Part shown: one piece after another, positions 44,491-53,977 of the stretch
Layout of the letters: each line of letters starts with the position of its first letter
Numbering within the stretch: position 1 is the first letter of the stretch
Assembly (NCBI RefSeq): GCF_013004105.1
Contig: NZ_CP053085.1
Span: 4,650,001 to 4,714,000, forward strand
From: Gemmatimonas groenlandica
GTDB lineage: Bacteria > Gemmatimonadota > Gemmatimonadetes > Gemmatimonadales > Gemmatimonadaceae
DNA length: 64,000 nt
Direction of reading: 5' to 3'
The notes under the pieces: model-generated
Database searches by the model: none
What the model was told of the DNA's origin: nothing
The model's input: only the letters and a program-made list of their open reading frames with translations
Made by a program: the position numbers and the translations under genes

Positions 44491-45564
44491 ATGCACGTCC
44501 TTTCCCGTGATCGTAGTTCCTGGCTTGCGCCAGAGCAGCACTTCACGCGCTTGACCGACCCGGCGCGCCTCGCGGCGGTCCGCGCCAGCCAGCTACTGGA
44601 CGGGGCCACCAACGATGTCCTCGACCGCCTGGCGAGACTGACCACCCGGCTATTGCACGTACCGGTGGCGTTGGTGAGCCTCGTCGATGATCGAGGGCAG
44701 CACTTTCCCGGCATGGCGGGCCTTGGTGGTTGGGCAGGGGCGCAACGAGGGACGCCGCTCACACACTCGTTCTGTCAGTACGTGGTGACGAACGGCACGA
44801 AGTTGATCGTCGAAGACGCCTCGGTGCATCCGCTCGTCATGGACAATATGGCGTTCGGCGAACTTGGCGTGGTTGCCTACGCTGGCGTCCCGCTCCGAAC
44901 CTCCGGGGGAGAGAATCTCGGATCGATGTGCGCGATAGACACGGCCCCGGTGCAGTGGACGGTCGATCAGATCGCCACGCTGGAGGATCTCGCCGCCGCC
45001 GCAATGGCCGAGATAGAACTCCGTTCGACGCTGCGGGCGCTCACCGCTGCGCAAGAGCGGTTGCAACATCAGGTGGAGCGCGATTCGCTCACGGGTTTGT
45101 ACAACCGACGTGGATTCAGCGAGCGCGCAAAACATCACTTGGCGTTGGCGCAGCGCACGGCCATGCCATTTTCGGTGCTGGCGCTGGATCTCGATGCGTT
45201 CAAGCAGATCAACGATTGCTTCGGGCACGATATCGGTGACGAGGCGCTCGTGGAAATGGCCTCGCTGTTGAGTGAGGCGATCCGTGACAGTGACCTGGCG
45301 GCGCGGCTAGGTGGTGACGAGTTCACGTTATTGCTCAGCGGAACGACCGGCCGGGACAGCGACGTGTTCATCGGTCGCTTGCACGCCGCGATTGATGCCG
45401 CGAATGCACGTGAGGAGCGCGACTTTGTGTTGTCGTCGAGCATCGGAGTTGCCACATGGTTGCCCGAGGCTCCTCAGAGTTTGGCCACACTGATGCGATC
45501 GGCCGACGAAGCGTTGTACGCCGACAAGCGCGCCCGCAAGCTGCATGCGGTGAAGATCGCATGA
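44491..45564 (+). CDS. GAF-GGDEF diguanylate cyclase
   Basis: 357 residues from ATG 44491 (a GTG at 44452 is possible). The N-terminal GAF domain (about 30-175) contains FPGMAGLGGW and TPLTHSFCQYVV, the group of GAF domains often found alone before GGDEF. The cyclase domain carries LTGLYNRRGF, DLDAFKQINDCFGHDIGD and GGDEF, with RDSD five residues before it as the inhibitory c-di-GMP site. It should make c-di-GMP from GTP with product inhibition. Its stop overlaps the start of a receiver gene by 4 bp. Confidence 0.93.
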   Translation: MHVLSRDRSSWLAPEQHFTRLTDPARLAAVRASQLLDGATNDVLDRLARLTTRLLHVPVALVSLVDDRGQHFPGMAGLGGWAGAQRGTPLTHSFCQYVVTNGTKLIVEDASVHPLVMDNMAFGELGVVAYAGVPLRTSGGENLGSMCAIDTAPVQWTVDQIATLEDLAAAAMAEIELRSTLRALTAAQERLQHQVERDSLTGLYNRRGFSERAKHHLALAQRTAMPFSVLALDLDAFKQINDCFGHDIGDEALVEMASLLSEAIRDSDLAARLGGDEFTLLLSGTTGRDSDVFIGRLHAAIDAANAREERDFVLSSSIGVATWLPEAPQSLATLMRSADEALYADKRARKLHAVKIA

Positions 45565-45992
45565 TCGCCCCAGCTGCCACGGTGCGGACCGTCCTCATCG
45601 TCGATGACTTTCCGGCGGTGCTCGCGTGGGCTACGCGTGCCTTCGAACGCGATGGATGGAATGTGCTGACCGCCGCTAACGGCACGGAGGCACTCTCGAT
45701 CTGCCGCGATCAGCAAGAGGCCGGCCGGCCTATTGCGCTGCTCGTGACCGACCTCGACTTGCCGGAATTCGATGGTGTGTATCTCGTGAAATCGATGCGC
45801 GCCGTGGAACGCGACGTACCGGTGGTCGCGCTGAGCGCGAACGCGACGATCGCCCGGGAATGGAGTGGTGAAATGCTCGATCGGACGGTGTTCTTCGCCA
45901 AGCCGGTGCGCGCATCCCTTCTCGTGGCCGCCGCCAACGGATTGGTCACGCCATCCGTAGACCCGCTCGACAGCTTTTCGCCGAGCGGGTGA
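45561..45992 (+). CDS. stand-alone response-regulator receiver protein
   Basis: 143 residues with only a receiver domain: acidic pair in VLIVDDFPAVLAW, phosphoacceptor Asp in LLVTDLDLPEFDG, Ser in VVALSANAT, and Lys in FFAKPVRA. With no output domain it probably acts by protein-protein contact, like CheY. Translational coupling (ATGA) to the diguanylate cyclase suggests it regulates, or is regulated with, that enzyme. Its kinase is not evident; the hybrid kinase at 48 kb is a candidate only by proximity. Confidence 0.88.
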   Translation: MIAPAATVRTVLIVDDFPAVLAWATRAFERDGWNVLTAANGTEALSICRDQQEAGRPIALLVTDLDLPEFDGVYLVKSMRAVERDVPVVALSANATIAREWSGEMLDRTVFFAKPVRASLLVAAANGLVTPSVDPLDSFSPSG

Positions 45993-46018
45993 GGTTAGCG
46001 ACGGGGTACGCGATTGCG

Positions 46019-47986
46019 TCAGCGTTGCCGCGGAATATCCATGGCCGGACTGCGCCCGAAGAAGCCCACCGGCTTGATCGCAAAGCTGTGCCACGCCACC
46101 GGCATCACCGGCCAGTCTTCCGGACGCGGCACATGGTGGAAGCCAAGGGTGAGCCAGGTAACCACATCGGTGTTGGCGATGGCGCGATTGGCCGACGTCC
46201 ATTTCGTGAGTCCGTCACCGGCTACGCTGTTGGTGGGATAATCCCCGCTCGCGTACAGCTCGGCCGGCGCGTACGGTGTCGTCCAGAGCGTGTGGTCCAC
46301 GAACCCGGCGCGTTGGCGCATGTAGTCGTCGGGACTCATCAGCGACATCGCGCCATGTCCTTCGATTTCGTAGCCCACCGGCCAGCCGAACGCGTTGTTC
46401 ACCGCCGGATTCACGATACGCCACACCTCCGGCGCATTCATGGCCGACATGCGCATGCCATCCTTCTCGGTCTGCGCCGTGAGCGTGTTCACTGTCCAGA
46501 TGCTGCGGCGCGGATTCTCCTTGGGCAACGTGGTCGTCTGCAGCTTGTCCACCAGCAAGGAGTTCTGCGTGCCGTCCACATCCATGTCGAGGCGGAACGA
46601 GAAGAAGTGGCTGTGGTTCACGCCCACGAGCTTGTTGGCAATCACCCGCCCGTAGTCGTTGTCCTTGGGCGTACCGGTGGCGGCCTTCACCTGGTCCATG
46701 CCCGTGGCGCCGAGGTTGACGGTGATCGCGCCGTCTTGGCTCAACACCCAGTCGAACAGATAGTCGTAGTTGCCGGCATTCATGTACATGCGCAGCACGA
46801 GGTCGGTGCGCGGGCGTGCTTCGTTCACGCTGCCAGCGGCGCGCGTGTGGCGCCATGCCACGTCGCCGGTGTTGCGCTCGAACAGACAGGCGGTACGCTG
46901 ACGCTCGCGCGGCGCACCTTTGGCCGTCACTACGTAGCTGTGGAAGTACGTGGCGTAGAGCGGGCACTCCACGCCCGGTTCGAGCGAACTGGCGATGCCA
47001 CCGAAGGCGAATGGATACGTGCCGAGGTCGAAGTAGCCTTGGTAATTCCACGGATCCGACGGATCCATGTACGGTACGAACAGCTCCGACAACGAGCCCT
47101 GATACATCACCGAGCGCTCCTTGCCCCCATCCACGTAGCGCACACGTGAGAGCACGAGCCCGCGGCGCATGTCCATGCGGAAGTGGAACTTCCAATTCTG
47201 CCACGCGACTTCGTGTCCATTGAGCGTGTACGTCGCGCCCTTGGGCTGCACCATCTCCACCGCGTTCACGGGCGCGCGCGTGGGGCCGATCTCCTCTGGG
47301 GAGTGACCGTCGGGCAGGCCACTGCGCGCGTTGGCCACGTCCACGATGCGCAGCACTTTTTCATTGGTGAGATCCACGACCACCACGAAGCCGCTGAACG
47401 ACTCACCGTAGCCCGAGATGCGGCCGCGTTCGTCGTCGCAGGTCACGTGCAACACGCGCACGTTGCGCTCTTCGGGCAGATCGAAGTAGCCGTTGTTGGC
47501 CGGACCGCACGACACATGCGTGAAGTCCGTCACGCCGCGTTGGCGCAGGGCCGCTTTCACGCGCGGATCCTTCAAGGCCACGCCTTCCGCCGCATCCGAT
47601 TCCGGTCCGCTGGTCATGAACTGCTTGCCCGGCAGCTGCGTCCACGAGACCAGCTTCTTGCCGGTGATATCCACCACCGCTTCGTAGCCGAACTTGCCCT
47701 GCGTGAGATGCACGGTGGCCTCGCGCGTGAGCGGCTGCCCCGGCTGCCAGGCCAGCACCTCGCGCTTGGCCGGCTCCTTGAGCCCCTCGTACAGCAGCCG
47801 GAAGGTGGAGTCGAGTTTGCCCGACGCCTGCAACACGTCGTAGATCGCCCAGTGCTCCTTGGCGGAGAGTTGATCGAGCGGATACACAGGGGTCTGCGCC
47901 TGCAGTGCGGTCCCGGCGACGCTGCCAGCGACCGCGAGGGCGACACGGGTCGCAACGCGACGCCATGAACGTGAACAGTACTTCAA
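46019..47986 (-). CDS. secreted copper amine oxidase (primary-amine oxidase)
   Basis: 655 residues from TTG 47986, supported by AGGAGA a few bases upstream. A signal peptide ends TALQAQ. The topaquinone-forming Tyr lies in AGNYDYLFDW, the catalytic base Asp in YFDLGTYPFAFG, and the copper His residues in VNHSHFFSFRLDMD and FHHVPRPEDWPVMP. It oxidises primary amines to aldehydes with hydrogen peroxide and ammonia, in the periplasm. The family is less common in bacteria; in this setting it likely serves amine nitrogen or carbon use. Confidence 0.93.
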   Translation of the reverse strand: MKYCSRSWRRVATRVALAVAGSVAGTALQAQTPVYPLDQLSAKEHWAIYDVLQASGKLDSTFRLLYEGLKEPAKREVLAWQPGQPLTREATVHLTQGKFGYEAVVDITGKKLVSWTQLPGKQFMTSGPESDAAEGVALKDPRVKAALRQRGVTDFTHVSCGPANNGYFDLPEERNVRVLHVTCDDERGRISGYGESFSGFVVVVDLTNEKVLRIVDVANARSGLPDGHSPEEIGPTRAPVNAVEMVQPKGATYTLNGHEVAWQNWKFHFRMDMRRGLVLSRVRYVDGGKERSVMYQGSLSELFVPYMDPSDPWNYQGYFDLGTYPFAFGGIASSLEPGVECPLYATYFHSYVVTAKGAPRERQRTACLFERNTGDVAWRHTRAAGSVNEARPRTDLVLRMYMNAGNYDYLFDWVLSQDGAITVNLGATGMDQVKAATGTPKDNDYGRVIANKLVGVNHSHFFSFRLDMDVDGTQNSLLVDKLQTTTLPKENPRRSIWTVNTLTAQTEKDGMRMSAMNAPEVWRIVNPAVNNAFGWPVGYEIEGHGAMSLMSPDDYMRQRAGFVDHTLWTTPYAPAELYASGDYPTNSVAGDGLTKWTSANRAIANTDVVTWLTLGFHHVPRPEDWPVMPVAWHSFAIKPVGFFGRSPAMDIPRQR

Positions 47987-48073
47987 GGGGGGTCTCCTGA
48001 TCCGTAGGCGGGCTGAGACGAAACTGCTGCGCCTAAGTTGCCCGTCAGGTCGATAAACGCAATCTCGACGGCC

Positions 48074-50557
48074 CTAGGCTTCGCCGGGATAGACCCGCTC
48101 GACGAGGCCTATCAGTTGATGACCCACGGAGGCTTTCACCGCCACGAACGCGATACCGGCCTCCTCGGCCTCCGCTTCAGCGGTCGCGTCGGCGTCACCG
48201 GTCACCATGACGATCGGCATCTCGGCGCGGACCGTCTTCACCGCACGCGCCAACTGGAGCCCGGACATGCCAGGCATCGTGAGATCGGTCACGACGAGAT
48301 CGAATTCCCCGGGAGCCTGGCGAAAGCGCTCGAGCGCCGATGCCGGATCAGTGAACACTTCCGCGTGATGTCCGGCACGGCTCAAGATCCGTTGCGCGAG
48401 CCGTACGAGTTGCGCTTCGTCGTCCACATACATCACACGTCGCGAAATGGTTGACACGGCTGGGGTGGCATCGGCGGTCGACACCTCAACCGCCTTGCCC
48501 GATGCAGCCGGCAGGTACAGTCGAAAGGTTGTCCCGGCGCCGGGGGCACTGTTGGCGACCAGCGCGCCACCGTGACTTCGGACGATGCCGTAGGCCATGG
48601 ACAGGCCAAGGCCGCTCCCTTCGCCGATTGGCTTCGTCGTGAAGAACGCGTCGAACGCGCGGGCCATCGTCGTGGTGTCCATCCCGCGACCGGTGTCGCT
48701 CACCGAGATGCGTACATAGTCGCCCACCGCGAGTCCCAACGACTGCGCGTGCTCGGTGTCGAGCGTGATGCCGTCGAGCACGTAGGTGATCGCACCGACT
48801 TCACGGTGTCCGATCGCATCGGCGGCATTGGCCGTGAGATTCACGAGTGCTTCGTGCAGTTGGGCCGCGTCGGCATGAACACTCGCCACGGGCTCGCCTG
48901 TGCGAAGGTGCAGGGCGATGCCGGCCGGAATTGTGGGTCGCAGGAGCTTCAGGACTTCGTCGATCAACGTCGGCAGCGCGACGTACTCACGATTGGGCGT
49001 TTTCGGTCGTGCGAACGTCGTGATGCGGCGGACGATCTCGCTCGCCCGGGCGCTCGCGCGCGTGATTTCGGTGACGGCATCGGCGGCCGCGTGGTGCGCG
49101 CCGATATCCAACGCCGCGAGCTCTGCGTTTCCGCGGATGGCGAGGATGATATTGTTGAAGTCGTGCGCAATACCGGCGGCGAGGGTGCCCAGCGACTCCA
49201 GCTGGCGCGACCGCAAGAGCGTCTCGGTGGCGCGCTTCCGGGCCGAGATATCGGTGCAGTTGAGCTGCACGGCAGTGGCGCCCTCAAAGGTGATGGGGGT
49301 GCACTGGACGCTGACTTCGAGCGTCTCTCCGTCCACGCGCACGAATCGCAGCTCGGTCATGCGACCGGCCACGTCAGCAGACGGCGTGGCCGCCGTGTAC
49401 TGCAGGAGCGCATCGCGGTCCTCCGGATGCACGAATTGGGTTAGCGACATCCCGACGACATCGTCAAGTCCATGCGCACCGAGCAAGGCCGTCGCCGCCG
49501 CGTTGCCGTAGAGGACGATGCCGCCACGTTGGACCAGAATGGCCACGGGTGAGAGCTCGACCAAGGTGCGATACTGTCGCTCGCTTTGGCGCAGGGCGAT
49601 CAGCACCTGCATCTGGTCCGAAATGTCCGTGTGCGTTCCGGTCATGCGAACGGGCCGCTGCTGCGCATCCCACTCCACGACCTTGGCGATCGAGCGAATC
49701 CAGACGCTGCCTCCCGTGCGCGTCCGCATGCGATACTCCATCTGACGCGTGTCGCCGGTCCGCAGGCACTCCTCGAACAGCCCCAGCACCGCCGCGCGAT
49801 CGTCGAGGTGAATGCTGTTCATCCACGTCGACTGGCTCATATTCGGCTCGTGCGGATCGGCGCCCATGATGCGCGCGAAGTGCGCGCTAGTCATCACCGC
49901 ACCCGTGCGAAGATCGAGATCGAACCAGCCCTGGCGCGTCGCCTCCATACTGAGGCGGAGTCGCTCCTCGGTCTGCCGAATGGTGGCCTCGACCTGTTCG
50001 CGCTCCCGCAGCTGCTGCGCTAATTCGGTCGCCGCGCTCACGGCGACGGTGCGCGAGTAGTGGACGGCGAATCCGATCAGTGCCAGCGCGAAGCTCATCG
50101 CGAGCCCGTGAAACACGCTGATCGGCCGATTCAACGAGACCATGATCCCGTGCATTTCGGCGTACACCAGCGAGCCGACCAGCACGATATTCGCGACGAG
50201 CGCGGCGATCAGCACGCGCGGACCGTGGAAGATGCCCGCCACGACTACGGCGCCGATGAAGCAGAGGTAGCCGATCGAGCGAATGGAGCCGTATCCGACC
50301 ACCATCAACGCGCCGGACCCGATCAACGATAGGATCAGGACCGTCGATGCCGTGCGCACACGGCCCACGGCCACGGCTGACAAGGCGACCAGTGCCGCAC
50401 CGAGGAGCACGACCGGGCCGGCCAGCTCGATGCCGCCGAGACTCCGCCCGGCCGCCAGCAGCACCGCCAACAGTGCGAGTGGCATACCGACCAGAATCGG
50501 CCACAGCACTTTGCGCGCGCCACCCGACGGGTGTTCGGGGAGCAGTAGATCAGGCAT
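48074..50557 (-). CDS. hybrid PAS sensor histidine kinase with C-terminal receiver
   Basis: 827 residues. Five or six N-terminal membrane helices (about 20-185) are followed by a PAS domain with PAC segment (about 205-330), a second PAS (about 335-450), the HisKA helix with AAGIAHDFNNI, and an ATPase domain (NLTANAADAI, DTGRGMD, GEGSGLGLSMAYGIV). The final receiver has YVDDEAQ, phosphoacceptor Asp in VVTDLTMPGMSG and Lys in VAVKAS. Input is probably a cytosolic or redox signal. It is divergent from the AraC-type gene, with about 170 bp between. Confidence 0.93.
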   Translation of the reverse strand: MPDLLLPEHPSGGARKVLWPILVGMPLALLAVLLAAGRSLGGIELAGPVVLLGAALVALSAVAVGRVRTASTVLILSLIGSGALMVVGYGSIRSIGYLCFIGAVVVAGIFHGPRVLIAALVANIVLVGSLVYAEMHGIMVSLNRPISVFHGLAMSFALALIGFAVHYSRTVAVSAATELAQQLREREQVEATIRQTEERLRLSMEATRQGWFDLDLRTGAVMTSAHFARIMGADPHEPNMSQSTWMNSIHLDDRAAVLGLFEECLRTGDTRQMEYRMRTRTGGSVWIRSIAKVVEWDAQQRPVRMTGTHTDISDQMQVLIALRQSERQYRTLVELSPVAILVQRGGIVLYGNAAATALLGAHGLDDVVGMSLTQFVHPEDRDALLQYTAATPSADVAGRMTELRFVRVDGETLEVSVQCTPITFEGATAVQLNCTDISARKRATETLLRSRQLESLGTLAAGIAHDFNNIILAIRGNAELAALDIGAHHAAADAVTEITRASARASEIVRRITTFARPKTPNREYVALPTLIDEVLKLLRPTIPAGIALHLRTGEPVASVHADAAQLHEALVNLTANAADAIGHREVGAITYVLDGITLDTEHAQSLGLAVGDYVRISVSDTGRGMDTTTMARAFDAFFTTKPIGEGSGLGLSMAYGIVRSHGGALVANSAPGAGTTFRLYLPAASGKAVEVSTADATPAVSTISRRVMYVDDEAQLVRLAQRILSRAGHHAEVFTDPASALERFRQAPGEFDLVVTDLTMPGMSGLQLARAVKTVRAEMPIVMVTGDADATAEAEAEEAGIAFVAVKASVGHQLIGLVERVYPGEA

Positions 50558-50728
50558 AACGGCACATCACTCGGCAGACGTTGGAGGCGAAGAGACGGCC
50601 CCCGTCGGCCAATACACAATATAGACGCACGAGCCAGCGATGAGGGCACGCGCACACCCGCGCGCGCTTGATATGCACCTCGTCCGTCTACATTGCCTCT
50701 CGGCTCCTTCTACGCCATTCCAGTCAGC

Positions 50729-51919
50729 ATGATCTCCTTCGGCCGCAACAGCATCCTCCTCAGCATCGGCACGGCGCACGCGCTCGTGCTTGCGGGCCTG
50801 TTGTTGCGCGCACCGGTGAACCGCACGGCGAATCGGCTGCTCGCCGCGCTGCTCACGATTGTCGCGTTTCGGGTGCTGCCGTACATCATCGGCTTCGCGG
50901 GCTTCTACGACACGTGGCCATGGCTCTCGTTCATGCCGTACGAGTGGTCGCTGGCGATCGGCGCGGTGATCTGGTTGTACATCCACGTGATCTGCACCGG
51001 CGCACTTCCGACCCGGTGGGCGTGGCACTTCGTGCCCGCGGCCCTGCAGGGGGCGTACTACAGCACGATCTTCGTGCAACCGCTGGCATTCAAGAACCAC
51101 TGGAATACGGTCGCGCATGTGCCGTACATCGTGCCGATCGAAACGACGTGGTCCTTCGTGGCGCTCGTCATCTACGTGGCCCTCGCCTGGCGTACGCACG
51201 CGCGCTATCAGCACTGGCTCGATACGGCCCTCTCCAACCGCGAGGAGTTCCGGCTCGACTGGCCCCGACGCTTCCTGATCGCCTGTAGCGTGACCGTCGC
51301 GCTCTGGGTGGCGCACAGTCTGTACGAAGCCGCCGTCGGCGGTCTCACCTACTTCGACCGCCTGCCGCTCTACCTTTGGTTCTCGGTCCTGGTGTACGGC
51401 CTCGGACTCGGCGGTCTCCGCAGCGCCCGTCTCGCGTATCCGCGGCCGGACGCAGTGGCCGAGCCAGAGCTGCCGGTGGTGCTCGCGCCGGCGACCGAGG
51501 CGGCCACCGAGGCGGCTACCGAGGCGGTGGCCGTCCTGCCGAAGACCGAACGGCCGGCCGATTGGCGCGACATGGGTGAGCGCTTCGACGCCGAGGTACG
51601 CGCCGGTTGCTGGTGGCGAGACCCGGAACTCACGGCCCCGAGGCTCGCCCGTCTGCTGGCCACGAACACCACCTATCTCTCCCGCGCCCTCAATGATGGG
51701 CTCGGCGTCAACTTCAACGAGTTCATCAATCGGATCCGAGTCGACGCGGTGCAAGCCGAATTGCGCACCGCGAGCGCCGATCGCGACATCCTCACGATCG
51801 CGCTGGACGCTGGCTTCAACTCCAAGGCGTCGTTCAACCGCGTCTTCAAACGCGTCGCATCGGTCACTCCGACCGAATTCAAGCGCTTGGCCGATGCCGT
51901 GACGTCTCAAACTCCATAA
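50729..51919 (+). CDS. membrane-anchored AraC-family regulator
   Basis: 396 residues. From ATG 50729 seven hydrophobic segments occupy about residues 1-235 (for example ILLSIGTAHALVLAGLLL and FLIACSVTVALWV), then a Pro/Ala linker with ATEAATEA repeats, then a double helix-turn-helix AraC domain (about 290-390, LARLLATNTTYLSRALND, IALDAGFNSKASFNRVFK, VTPTEFKRL). An in-frame ATG at 50693 is possible. Integral-membrane AraC proteins are uncommon and usually sense an external ligand. It faces the hybrid kinase gene. Confidence 0.88.
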   Translation: MISFGRNSILLSIGTAHALVLAGLLLRAPVNRTANRLLAALLTIVAFRVLPYIIGFAGFYDTWPWLSFMPYEWSLAIGAVIWLYIHVICTGALPTRWAWHFVPAALQGAYYSTIFVQPLAFKNHWNTVAHVPYIVPIETTWSFVALVIYVALAWRTHARYQHWLDTALSNREEFRLDWPRRFLIACSVTVALWVAHSLYEAAVGGLTYFDRLPLYLWFSVLVYGLGLGGLRSARLAYPRPDAVAEPELPVVLAPATEAATEAATEAVAVLPKTERPADWRDMGERFDAEVRAGCWWRDPELTAPRLARLLATNTTYLSRALNDGLGVNFNEFINRIRVDAVQAELRTASADRDILTIALDAGFNSKASFNRVFKRVASVTPTEFKRLADAVTSQTP

Positions 51920-51999
51920 ATCCGCGCAGTTCGTGTGTTTCGCGACGCGATGGGCCCGCGGTTTGGGGAGATTCGCGTCGTCCCCATACCGGAGTTTGC

Positions 52000-53964
52000 A
52001 TGTCGTTCGTGTCCTTCAGGTCAGCGCTGTCCCGCTCGCTTGCCCTCGCCGCCGTCGCCGCGACCGTCGCCGTTTCTCCCGCGCCGGCGCAGTCCGCGCC
52101 GAGAGCAGCCCAGCTCGACACCCAGGCCTACGTGCCGCGCACGCTCGCGACGGCCGACCTGGTCGCCGACCTCGCGCTGTTGCGTCGCGCCCTGAGCGAG
52201 GTGCATGCCGGCTGGGATCGGTACACGCCGCGAAAGGTCATCGATTCCGCGTTCGCACGTCTGGAACGCCGCGCTGCGCAGCCCATGACCGACATGGACT
52301 TTTACCATGACGTCGCGCTGTTGCTCGCGCAGCTCCGTTGCGATCACACCAAGGCCGAGCTGCCGCGGTCGATTTATCAGTATCGCACGACCCAGCCCAC
52401 GTTTCTGCCGGTACGCGTGCGGATGCTTGGCGACCGGATCTTCGTGGTGACCGGGTCCGGACTGGAGCGCGGTACCGAGATCCGCGCCATCAACGGCATT
52501 GCGTCCAAGGACGTGGTCGCGCGCCTCTCCCGCTACGTGGCCGTTGACGGCTTCACCGACTTCGCGCGCACCGCCCGCCTCGAGTCGGACGGGGACCTCA
52601 TGGGCAACGACCTGGATCACTACTGGCCGTTCGAGTTCGGATTCGCCCGTTCATGGACTCTGACCCTCGTGAACGCAGCGGGTGCCACGAGCACGATCAC
52701 CCGCGCCCCGATCACCTACGCGGCGTGGCAGGCGCTCGGCGACGCGCAGCCGGCCGATTTTCGCACGGGCACCGCGTGGCGCGCGCTCGATGATTCGACC
52801 GCGTTGCTCACGGTGCGCAGCTTTGTGAACTATCGCACGCCGGTCGCCGTCGATTCGCTCTATGCGAGCGTGTTCAATGCTATCCGTGCGCGCGGTGTGA
52901 CACAGCTGGTGGTCGATCTGCGCGACAATGGTGGTGGCTCCGACGACGCGGCGTGGGGCCTCGTGCGTCATCTCATCTCGGCACCTCTGGTTCCGCTCAA
53001 GGCGGTCCGTCGGCGCACGATCAACGTGGCGCCGGAGTTGCGCACGGCGTTCGAGACGTGGAGCGATCCGTCGGCGCTCTTCGCGCCCGACGCATTGGCG
53101 TTCACCCGTCGCGACGACGGCTGGTACGCCGAGCGGTTCGCGACGCCGACGCTCGACCCGGCGCCGGGCGCGTTCTCCGGTCGCATTTCCGTGCTGACGA
53201 GCCGCCGCAACAGCTCGGCGACGACCATGTTGTTGGCCGTGCTGCAGCAGGCCGGCGCGCGTAGCGGCCGCCTTCGCCTGGTTGGTGAGGAGACGGGAGG
53301 AAGCGCCGAGGGGCCGACGGCGGGACAGATTCTGTTTCTGCGGTTGCCGGCGAGTGGTGTGCGCGTGCGCATTCCCCTCAAGCGGACCGACGTGAACGTG
53401 CCGTTCGTCGCCGGCATGGGCGTGTTCCCCGATATCGATGCGACGGAGACGATCGATGACCTGCGGGCCAATCGCGATCGCGCGCTGCTCATGGCCCAGT
53501 CGACGCCGTGGGCGGGCGACGCTGGTGCACTGCTCGCACGCACGACGGGACTGATGCGCGGCAGTCTTGTCTATCGCGACTACGGCACGGGGCGCATGGT
53601 GACACTGCCCACCGTGCAGCATGTGGCGCCGATCGGCGGCAGCGATGCGTTTCGCGTGCGCACGGTCTACGACGACGGCCCGGGCAAGACGATCTACTCG
53701 ACTGACGTGGTGCGTGTCGACGGCGATCGGGTGATCGAGGGCGCGCCGGGCGGCGTACAGGATACGCTGACGATTGCGTCACGGCGCGAAACAGCCGAGG
53801 GTCTGGAATTGGTGCTGCTGGGCCGAGGCATGGACAACAACAAGCCGGTCGAGTTTCGATACACGTGGACCTTGGGAACGGCGACGGTGCGTAAGTTGAA
53901 GGAGTTCCGTGTGCCTGGCGCGACGACGTGGGAGTACCGGCATGTATACGCCTTTTCACGATGA
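52000..53964 (+). CDS. S41-family peptidase, exported
   Basis: 654 residues with a signal peptide (ending SPAPAQ). An N-terminal helical and PDZ-like region is followed by the S41 core: VVDLRDNGGGSDDAAWGLV and SRRNSSATTMLL, holding the candidate Ser nucleophile, then GEETGGSAEGPTAGQI. The usual catalytic Lys is not assigned with confidence. Relatives trim or degrade periplasmic proteins. The C-terminal beta-rich domain (about 520-650) has no family I recognise. The ankyrin gene follows after 13 bp. Confidence 0.85.
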   Translation: MSFVSFRSALSRSLALAAVAATVAVSPAPAQSAPRAAQLDTQAYVPRTLATADLVADLALLRRALSEVHAGWDRYTPRKVIDSAFARLERRAAQPMTDMDFYHDVALLLAQLRCDHTKAELPRSIYQYRTTQPTFLPVRVRMLGDRIFVVTGSGLERGTEIRAINGIASKDVVARLSRYVAVDGFTDFARTARLESDGDLMGNDLDHYWPFEFGFARSWTLTLVNAAGATSTITRAPITYAAWQALGDAQPADFRTGTAWRALDDSTALLTVRSFVNYRTPVAVDSLYASVFNAIRARGVTQLVVDLRDNGGGSDDAAWGLVRHLISAPLVPLKAVRRRTINVAPELRTAFETWSDPSALFAPDALAFTRRDDGWYAERFATPTLDPAPGAFSGRISVLTSRRNSSATTMLLAVLQQAGARSGRLRLVGEETGGSAEGPTAGQILFLRLPASGVRVRIPLKRTDVNVPFVAGMGVFPDIDATETIDDLRANRDRALLMAQSTPWAGDAGALLARTTGLMRGSLVYRDYGTGRMVTLPTVQHVAPIGGSDAFRVRTVYDDGPGKTIYSTDVVRVDGDRVIEGAPGGVQDTLTIASRRETAEGLELVLLGRGMDNNKPVEFRYTWTLGTATVRKLKEFRVPGATTWEYRHVYAFSR

Positions 53965-53977
53965 GGCCTCGTCTGCG

